Below are positions 25,201-32,900 of a stretch of 64,000 nt of DNA, in pieces; within the stretch, counting starts at the first letter, position 1, and each line of letters starts with the position of its first letter. The notes beneath the pieces are model-generated. The model ran no database searches and was not told the origin of the DNA. It was given only the letters and a program-made list of their open reading frames with translations. Location of the stretch: positions 1 to 64,000 of the forward strand of contig JAETTM010000004.1 of the NCBI GenBank assembly GCA_021769135.1, written 5' to 3'. The DNA is from Lachnospiraceae bacterium (GTDB taxonomy: Bacteria; Bacillota; Clostridia; Lachnospirales; Lachnospiraceae). Both the position numbers and the translations under genes were made by a program.

Positions 25201-27091
25201 TTCCGTTCCCGTACCCTTTCCCAGTATTTTCAAAGCACACCCCGCCGCCGAAGCGGTTTGCGCCGCATCCCTGGCATCCGGCGCGGCAGTTGGGGGATAC
25301 CGTTTCCTCCAATGCTTTTTTCCATTCCCTTTTCAGAAATTCTTTGTTCACGCCGCAGTCTAAGAAATCCCAAGGGAATATTTCATCCAGTTCCCGTTTG
25401 CGCGTGGTATAGAAAGCCATATCTATCCCCAATTCTTCAAAGGCTTCCATCCACACATCCCCTTTAAAAAATTCGCTCCATGCGTCAAAAATACACCCTT
25501 TTTTATAGGCCAGCTCTATCACATCCGCAATCTTCCGGTCGCCTCTGGCAAATACGCCTTCCAATACGCTGATATCCGCCTCATGCCAGTTATACTTTAT
25601 GCTTTTTTGGTTCAGCTGCTGTTTTATGGCCGAACGTGTAGCGTAGGCTTTCTCCAGAAATTCTTCTTTCGTGCACATGGGGGCCCATTGGAAGGGGGTA
25701 AATGGTTTGGGGATAAAGAAGGATGTGCTGGCTACAATCTGCACTTTCCCGTTTGTCCGTTTGTCCTTCGGTACGGTTTCGAAAAAAACTGCTGCAATTT
25801 TATTTGCTAATTCGGCAATTCCCTTTATATCCTCTTCTGTTTCGGTGGGCAGGCCCAGCATGAAATAAAGCTTTACCCTTGTCCATCCGCCCTGGAAGGC
25901 CAGGGCAGCCCCCTGTAAAATCGATTCTTCCGTCAGCCCTTTGTTGATTACATTGCGCAGCCTCTGGCTTCCCGCTTCCGGTGCAAAAGTAAGGCTGCTT
26001 TTTTTTATATCCTGTACTTTGCCCATTACATCCAGGGAAAAGGCATCGATGCGCAGCGAGGGAAGGGAAATGTTAATCTTCTTTTCCCCGCATTTTTCTA
26101 TCAGGAAATCTATCAACTCCGGCAGCCGGGAATAGTCGCTGGAGCTTAACGAGCTTAGTGAAATTTCCTCATGCCCTGTGTTCCTAAGCATGGCAAGGGC
26201 ATATCTTTTAAGCATGTCCAAATCCCGTTCCCTCACCGGGCGGTAAATCTGCCCTGCCTGGCAGAAACGGCAGCCACGGATACAACCTCTTTGTATTTCC
26301 AGGACTACTCTGTCCTGGGTGACTTTAATAAAAGGAACCACCGGTTTTTCGGGATAATAGGTATGGGAAACATCCATTTCCACTTCCTTTACAATCCTTT
26401 CAGGAATCCCTTCCTCTGTGGGAAGCATAGATTGGATGGTTCCATCCTCGTTATATTCAACCTTATAAAACCGGGGCACGTACATGCCGGGGATTTTTGC
26501 CGCTGCCCGCAGGAACTCTTCCCTGGACTTTTCCTGCTTCCTGTATTCCTTATACAGATTCAACAATTCCCGGTAACGGGTCTCGCCCTCGCCGATATAA
26601 AAGATATCGAAAAACGCGGCAATCGGTTCCGGATTGTAAACGCATGGCCCGCCCCCGATTACAATGGGATGTTCCCAGCTCCTGTCCTTAGCCCTAAGGG
26701 GAATCCGGGACAGGTCGAGAACCTGCAAAATATTTGTATAACACATTTCATATTGGATGGTGATTGCCAGAAAATCCATATCCCTTACCGGCTCCTGGGA
26801 TTCCAGCACAAAAAGAGGGATATTTTTTTCCTCCCTCATCTTTTTATCCAAGTCCACCCATGGCGAATATACCCGTTCACACCACACGTCATCGAATCGG
26901 TTAAACATATCATACAGAATCTGAATCCCCAAATGGGACATGCCGATTTCGTATACATCGGGGAAACACATAGCCACACGAATATCGACCTGGGATTTAT
27001 CTTTGATTACCGCATTGACCTCATTCCCAATGTAACGCGCCGGTTTCTCCACCTGAAGCAGTATCTCATCTCTTAACGCAAGCTCGCTCAT
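25184..27091 (-). CDS. TIGR03960-type B12-binding radical SAM protein
   Basis: A 635-residue protein with an N-terminal cobalamin-binding-like region (FPDVYEIGMSHLGIQILYDMF) and a radical SAM barrel whose cluster motif is CIRGCRFCQAG (CxxxCxxC). The C-terminus is Cys-rich (DCGVNKEFLKREWKKAL, CRAGCQGCGANRFGGG), suggesting a further metal site. The substrate is not established for this family. It heads a chain with DUF2344, RNase G and NUDIX genes. Confidence 0.88.
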   Translation of the reverse strand: MSELALRDEILLQVEKPARYIGNEVNAVIKDKSQVDIRVAMCFPDVYEIGMSHLGIQILYDMFNRFDDVWCERVYSPWVDLDKKMREEKNIPLFVLESQEPVRDMDFLAITIQYEMCYTNILQVLDLSRIPLRAKDRSWEHPIVIGGGPCVYNPEPIAAFFDIFYIGEGETRYRELLNLYKEYRKQEKSREEFLRAAAKIPGMYVPRFYKVEYNEDGTIQSMLPTEEGIPERIVKEVEMDVSHTYYPEKPVVPFIKVTQDRVVLEIQRGCIRGCRFCQAGQIYRPVRERDLDMLKRYALAMLRNTGHEEISLSSLSSSDYSRLPELIDFLIEKCGEKKINISLPSLRIDAFSLDVMGKVQDIKKSSLTFAPEAGSQRLRNVINKGLTEESILQGAALAFQGGWTRVKLYFMLGLPTETEEDIKGIAELANKIAAVFFETVPKDKRTNGKVQIVASTSFFIPKPFTPFQWAPMCTKEEFLEKAYATRSAIKQQLNQKSIKYNWHEADISVLEGVFARGDRKIADVIELAYKKGCIFDAWSEFFKGDVWMEAFEELGIDMAFYTTRKRELDEIFPWDFLDCGVNKEFLKREWKKALEETVSPNCRAGCQGCGANRFGGGVCFENTGKGYGNGNEGKD

Positions 27092-27150
27092 AATTATTAC
27101 CAGTACTCCTCTTTTAACATTTTGTAACTATAGAATTGCTTTACAAAGTT

Positions 27151-27570
27151 CTACTTAAATAGAGTATACGGGAAATTGTCCTCAAAATCAAATACTACTT
27201 CTTCCAAACCAGCATCGAAATCCTTATTCATCTCTTCCCTCATAGTGTCCGTAGAAATTCCCGCAATCGTTCCTTCCCCCGCATCGGCCACCAGATAAAC
27301 GCAAAAAAAGGCGATTGCCAATACCAGCCGGAGTTTAAAGGAAGAAAAGGAATTTCCCCCCGCCGGGATACCGCCTTCTTCCAAAGCGTACAATTCCCGC
27401 TCTTCATTCCCATAATACCCTTTGCTGTATAACGGCATATCATCGCCCATTTTACTCTCCGTTCCATACAAAAGCCGTTCCCTATGCCTCATTTTCATCC
27501 GGTTATCCCGGCTCTCCTCCCGTATGGAACGTATCAACTGCAATTTCTGATTCGTAGTAATCTTCCCCAT
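27151..27570 (-). CDS. Membrane protein of unknown function
   Basis: Not recognised. The 139-residue protein has a basic, polar N-terminus (MGKITTNQKLQLIRSIREESRDNRM), one membrane segment at about residues 80-97 (LRLVLAIAFFCVYLVAD) and an acidic exterior tail ending DFEDNFPYTLFK. The basic N-terminus should be cytoplasmic. It lies 59 bases upstream of the radical SAM gene in the same orientation. The ribosome binding site (GAGGA) is rather far from the ATG. Confidence 0.65.
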   Translation of the reverse strand: MGKITTNQKLQLIRSIREESRDNRMKMRHRERLLYGTESKMGDDMPLYSKGYYGNEERELYALEEGGIPAGGNSFSSFKLRLVLAIAFFCVYLVADAGEGTIAGISTDTMREEMNKDFDAGLEEVVFDFEDNFPYTLFK

Positions 27571-27711
27571 TTTAACCCATGTGTCCTCTTTTCCTCTTAC
27601 ACCAAAATATGCTATTTTAAATTATTTTAGAACAAAAGTACGCTTCGCGCCCCTCCAACCGCCACCTTCAAACTACCATACCTCCCCTGCTCACCGCCAA
27701 TACAGTATCGC

Positions 27712-27759
27712 GTGCCAAAAGCCCTGCCAGGCGCCTTCCCCAGGCAGGGCTTTTGGCAC
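27712..27759. terminator. 17-bp perfect inverted repeat downstream of the deacetylase gene
   Basis: Positions 27712-27728 and 27743-27759 are perfect inverse copies of 17 bases (GTGCCAAAAGCCCTGCC and its complement) around a 14-base loop with a GGCGCC core. The T run lies inside the stem. It is just after the deacetylase stop and probably terminates that gene. The rest of the 27600-27711 gap holds nothing recognisable. Confidence 0.6.
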
Positions 27760-27777
27760 TCACACCTCCACAAACTC

Positions 27778-28617
27778 TCAATCCACCAAATCCGACAACG
27801 CCCTAAACTGATACCCCATCTCTTCCCACTTTCCAAGCAGTTCATCCAATACTTCCCCGTTCGTCTTGGAAGTGCTGTGAAGCAATACGATTGCGCCCGG
27901 ATGAATGCGTCCGGTAAGCTTTTCCATGGCCTCTTCCCTGGACGGCTGTTTATCCTGATACCAATCCACATAGGCCAGGCTCCAAAAGAACGTCCGGTAT
28001 CCCAGCTCTTTTGCCATTTTCAAATTCTCCGTGCTGTATTTCCCCTGGGGAGGCCGGTAGTATTTGGTAAGCTCCTTCCCCGTTATCTGGGAAAATAGGT
28101 TTTCCACATCTTCCATTTCCTTCCGGAAAGATGCCATATCCGATATCTGTGACATATCGGGATGGTGGTAGGTATGGTTTCCCACGCAATGGCCTTCTTC
28201 CGCCATGCGCTTTACCAGGTCCGGCGCGGACTCCAAATAATGCCCTACCACAAAAAAGGTAGCCGGGGCATTGTGCTTTTTCAAAGCATCCAGGATTGCT
28301 TCCGTATTCCCGTTTTCATATCCCGCATCAAAGGTAAGGTAAATGACCTTCTCATCGCCATCCCCCACATAATAGGCATCATACTTTTTCAATTCCTCCG
28401 CCGGAGCGATTCCGGTAGGCTTCACCCCATCGCCATATCCTCCAAGCCCCCAGTTTTCCGAAGCCGAAATATGGGAAGAGCCTACCGAATTCACATCCCC
28501 CCCGTTTGGAAGAATAAAGTTTTCCGCCAGATATCCTACCCCTCTGCCGGCAAAAAACATAGCACATAAAAGCAGTACAACAAAAACAGTTTTTTTATAC
28601 TTGTTTAGAACATGCAT
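27778..28617 (-). CDS. Polysaccharide deacetylase, PdaA-like
   Basis: A secreted or membrane-anchored carbohydrate deacetylase of 279 residues. It has an N-terminal anchor (TVFVVLLLCAMFFAGRGVGYL) and the NodB fold with LTFDAGYENGNT, the zinc ligands in GNHTYHHPDM, RPPQGKYS and SLAYVDWYQDKQPS. The LTFDAGYENG and YVDW pattern resembles PdaA, which deacetylates MurNAc so that muramic delta-lactam can form in spore cortex. Spore genes elsewhere in the window fit that role, but another peptidoglycan substrate is possible. Confidence 0.88.
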   Translation of the reverse strand: MHVLNKYKKTVFVVLLLCAMFFAGRGVGYLAENFILPNGGDVNSVGSSHISASENWGLGGYGDGVKPTGIAPAEELKKYDAYYVGDGDEKVIYLTFDAGYENGNTEAILDALKKHNAPATFFVVGHYLESAPDLVKRMAEEGHCVGNHTYHHPDMSQISDMASFRKEMEDVENLFSQITGKELTKYYRPPQGKYSTENLKMAKELGYRTFFWSLAYVDWYQDKQPSREEAMEKLTGRIHPGAIVLLHSTSKTNGEVLDELLGKWEEMGYQFRALSDLVD

Positions 28618-28708
28618 GCCCGTAGTTCCTGCAAAAGTCTTTATTCATTTATATTAATAAAACTGACCGTGTATTCCTTCTCTTTGAAAAGGTTTCACGA
28701 ATGCACCT

Positions 28709-29962
28709 CTAGTCCTTATAGTTTTTAAGGTGACGTTTTTTCCTCTTTTTTCTGGCTCCTTTCCCTTTTTCCCGTTCGGGTAGATTTTTCTTGCGGCGCC
28801 TTCTTTTCCTTCTGTTAGCATCCTTTATTTTGACGGCCGCAAAAATGATAAGCCCTATGATAAGGATGAGCGCAATGCCCAGGCCTGCCATTGGCAGAAC
28901 CTTGCCCAGGCCGCTTTTATGCCCGCCTAAAATACCGCCGTTTTCCTTGTCCAGCTTAATTTCCATGGAGCCATCCGCCGGCATTCCCTGCCCTTGTGGG
29001 TCTTCTGTAAGGCCGCCATTTTCCCCTTCGCCGGAGGAAGCGCCATTTTCTGCGTTGGAAACAAGGATGCTGGACATTCCGTCTTTAGGCGCAACAACGG
29101 ATACTTTTCCCGCCGTATTGGCTGCGCCTTTGCCTTTGGCCGTAAAGCCGCCGGCGGATTCCTGCCCCGCCATGGCGCTTAAATCTATAAGCCCTTCCGC
29201 CGGATTGTTGTTTCCGATGATGGAAGAAGGGATATTTTGGGCGTTGGAGGGATTATTGGTAAACTGGGTTGTGGTATCGTACAGCCCTTCGTTCATATTG
29301 CTTCCGCCGGAGTTTCCGCTCCCCTGGCCGCTGTTCCCCTGGTTGCCGCCATTTTGATTGCCGCTTTCCGGATTTCCCGTTCCCGGTTTCTGTTCTCCTT
29401 CTCCGCCTGTTCCAGGGGTATTTTCCTGAGGCGGAGGAACCGTTCCGCTTCCAATCTGCATGCTGATGGAGGCCGTTTCCTGCTCTATTATAGGGGTTTT
29501 GCTTCCATAAGCCGCATTTGCCGTCTGGAAGGAACCGTCACAATAATTGATTGTGACGGGAATGGCCTGGGAAGAATTCTGGGACGTTATTTTAAGATTC
29601 CCTAAATCCAGCCCATTTTCTCCAAAAAGGCTTTTGGCTGTTCCCGTTGCCGCATAGATATCCAGTTTTCCGGTATTGTCGCCATTTTCTTTGTAATTAA
29701 ATCCATATTCTCCATTGCCAAGTTCAGGGGAAAATTCAAAATCTACCGCTATCCGGCCATTGCCTTGGGCACTAATCTGCAAGGACACGGAAACCGCAGT
29801 GATATTTTCCTCTTCCGCCTTGCTCATTTCCAGAAATACGGATACGTTTTCCCCTTCCTGACTAAGGGTCACCGCGTCCTGGCTGGCGGCTCGGACCTGG
29901 AAAGGCATGAATATCCCAAGCATGGCTGCCAGCATATATAGTATATTCCTGCTTCGTTTCAC
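28709..29962 (-). CDS. Membrane-anchored surface protein with possible cohesin-like domain
   Basis: A 417-residue exported protein. It has a signal peptide (about residues 1-26, ending FQVRAA), a beta-rich domain at about 28-155 whose pattern (alternating strands around TAVSVSLQIS, VDFEFSPEL, GLDLGNLKI) resembles a cohesin fold, a Gly/Asn/Pro/Gln-rich linker at about 170-225, a second low-complexity region, one membrane helix at about 350-375 (GLGIALILIIGLIIFAAV) and a very basic tail (RRKRRRRKK, ARKKRKKRH) that should stay in the cytoplasm. A GTG at 29962 is the start; GGAAAGGAAG at the end of the M60 gene serves it. Its stop-to-start distance of three bases to the dockerin-bearing M60 gene suggests the two proteins work together. 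The cohesin assignment is an inference from pattern, not a clear match. Confidence 0.7.
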   Translation of the reverse strand: MKRSRNILYMLAAMLGIFMPFQVRAASQDAVTLSQEGENVSVFLEMSKAEEENITAVSVSLQISAQGNGRIAVDFEFSPELGNGEYGFNYKENGDNTGKLDIYAATGTAKSLFGENGLDLGNLKITSQNSSQAIPVTINYCDGSFQTANAAYGSKTPIIEQETASISMQIGSGTVPPPQENTPGTGGEGEQKPGTGNPESGNQNGGNQGNSGQGSGNSGGSNMNEGLYDTTTQFTNNPSNAQNIPSSIIGNNNPAEGLIDLSAMAGQESAGGFTAKGKGAANTAGKVSVVAPKDGMSSILVSNAENGASSGEGENGGLTEDPQGQGMPADGSMEIKLDKENGGILGGHKSGLGKVLPMAGLGIALILIIGLIIFAAVKIKDANRRKRRRRKKNLPEREKGKGARKKRKKRHLKNYKD

Positions 29963-29965
29963 TTC

Positions 29966-32900
29966 TTATTCTTCCTTTCCTTCGGTGTCTTTTATAAAAG
30001 TGATTTTGTTCAGTTTATCCGGTACCTGCAAAGGCATGGCGTCGCTGACAAGCCGCTGCCCTTCGTTGGTCAGGGCATTATCCACGCGGTAGAGCTGCGC
30101 CCGGACCGTTTTCCCGGCAAGGTCAGGCAGCTGGCCGTTTTCCGGCTCTATCCAGTAAATCCAAATGCCGTCGCTCACTTCGCCAAGAAGCCCGTTTTCC
30201 GGAACATTTGCCAAAATAATCTGTTCGGCTTTCAGCACGTTTTCCGAATCCACGCCTCCTACCGGGTTTCCTTCTTCGTCATAAAGCATCACTACGTTGT
30301 AAGCGGGATTTCCTTTATAGCTTCCGAGGAAAATCAAGGAGCCTGCCGGAATAATGCCGTCTTCCTTTTCCGCCGTATAGGCATAATCCTCCTGCAGGAT
30401 GCCAACCGGTTCTTGTCCGCCGCTTCCTTCCACCCCGAAGGAAATGCTGTCGCCCGCCGGGCCTAATAAATCAATTTCCGCGATATTCATCGTATTCTGT
30501 CCGGTAGCCTTTAGCCTGACATAAGCGGCATCATAGGTGCAAATCCACGGGTCTTTGGCTGCATTTTCAAAATAAACGGTCTGTTTGTCCTTTTTCCCGT
30601 CAAAGGTTCCTGTCTTTACGGTTGTCCAGTTGCTGCCGTTCACGCTGGTCAAAATCTCGTAATCGCCCACAGGCGCTGCCGACCGGACAGTATAGGTGAG
30701 CCCGCATACGGCCAGCACCCGGCCCAGCTGAAGAGTAATGACCGCATCGCTGCTGGCGGTGTAGCCGGAGTAGACGCTATTATAGTCATTATCGACAACT
30801 TTCAGGGCGGCAGGCTCCGCTTTCGGGGAGCAAGGCTCTTCTTCCGTTGCCGTCATATCTTTATTTGCCTCATCCTCAGCCGAGGTCATATTGGTCGTCA
30901 CTGTCCAGGCAGACTTATCAAGGCTTCCGTCATGGGAAATCCGGACATCTCCAATCCGTGCGGCATTGGAACGGTATCCAAACTTATCCACCGCAATCAC
31001 TTCATAAGTCAGTACCCTGTTATTGATTGTGGACACATAATCGCGGTAAGAGGGTTCTGTGGAAAAGCCCACTACCTGTCGTACAGGCTGTCCGTCCTGA
31101 TAATAATACCGGATGATTTCATAGCCGAGAATCACATCCGGGTTCGCGGTATTCTGGATGGAAACGGTTACTTCATTAGGCACCTTATCGCTTACGGACA
31201 CCCCGCTGCCCTGACCGATGACATTGCTGTCTTTCACGGAGCCGGTAACCCCGTGCTCTATCTCATAAACCCTGGCATTGTCCGTCAGATAATACAAGGC
31301 CCTTTCTTCCTTGGGGAACTGGCCGGCATAGCTGGTGGTATCGCTATCGGGCACTAGGCCCCAGCGAATGAAAAATTCCGTTAAATCTTTTTCGGCAGCC
31401 GCACAGGCAAGGCGCATGAAATTCTGTTCGCTTCCCCCGTTCAGGTTTAAAGTTCCGGGGGCCAGGGAGGTATTTCTGCTATAAGTATCCACGCGGGCAA
31501 AGAACAGATTGTCGTGCTGTTCTTTATAGCTGCCGTAAACCTTAAAATTATATCCCCTGTCATAAGCCAGATGGAGCTGCCAGTACATTGCCAGATGAGT
31601 AAACACATTGGATGGCTTGCCCACCGTATTGGAAGTGACTTTCTGATATACGTTTTCATAAGAGAAACGGACGGAATCATCGCTGTCTTTCGCCTGGGCC
31701 AGCTGTGCAAAATAATTGTTTGTCACTTCCGCTATGGCATAGCTTCCCTGGTTAATGTTATGCCCGATTTCATGGGCAATTCCCCAGCCAAAATAGTTTC
31801 CGCCGATATAGCGCCCGTCTTCATCCGCTGTTAAGGAGCCGCAGGAAGAGAGACCGGTTACCGAATCCCACTCAATCCCGATATGGTTTCCGGCAGCATA
31901 CATGAATGCTCCTGCAAACATACGCATATACCGGATATTCAGATGCTGGGCAGGCATACGGTCCGTCTGGGGTGCGGAAGGGTCTTCGCTCAGCCCTTTA
32001 TGGTGATAAAAGAAATCCAGCATTTCTTCCATGGCGGACAGGGATTTCTCCAACTGGTCAGCCCGCTCCTGTGCGCTTCCGCTGCCAAGCCCGGCCAGAA
32101 TTTTTTCCGCCGATACGGACAGCATCATCTTATCCAGCACGATATCCGTTGCGCCTAAAATACAGTTTTTGTTATCATAAGCCCGGTTCACCTTATTTCC
32201 TTCGCCGGCGGCTTCATGTATTTGGACATGGAGTTTTTCCTGGTTTGCCACATGCTCTTCCAGTTCTTCCACATAAGCGGTTATAAGGTCCTTTCTCTCC
32301 TGGGGATTGGAAATGCCATAAAGGTCGAGAATCGGTTCTTTCGCGCCGCCGCTAACCCGTACCGCATACTTTTCGTTCTCGTTATTCCCTGTATATTGGA
32401 CATAAAGTGCGCCGCCGCCTTCAAAAGCCAATGACTGGATGGACGGTATGGTGATTTCGTTCCTCCCCACTTTCAATGTGGCCACTTCGGATGCGAAGCT
32501 GCCCGCTTCCGCATGATATTGGGTAGCAATCAGCTTCAATGCCGAGTTGGAGCCAGTTTTCAGCTTATCATGCCCTACATAGATGACAACCTGCTCCCCT
32601 TCGTAGGCGGTAACCCCTAAAGGCTGCCATCCGTTCAGGCCGCCAAAGCCTAAATGGCCGTCCTTTCCTGCCGAAATTCCGGTATGAATCTGTATAATAT
32701 CCCGCAGGCCGGATGTCAATAAACCTCTGGCGTTCTCCAATTCCCTCTGCAATGCGGCCCGTTCCGGATGATATTCCCCGCTTTTTGCATCAACCGTATC
32801 CAGGCGCTCCTGCAAAGCATCGATAGTTTTAGCCGTAACGCCTTCCTTCAGCGTTGTGTGCAAATCATCGCCATATAAAGCCAATATATCGTCTTCCAAA

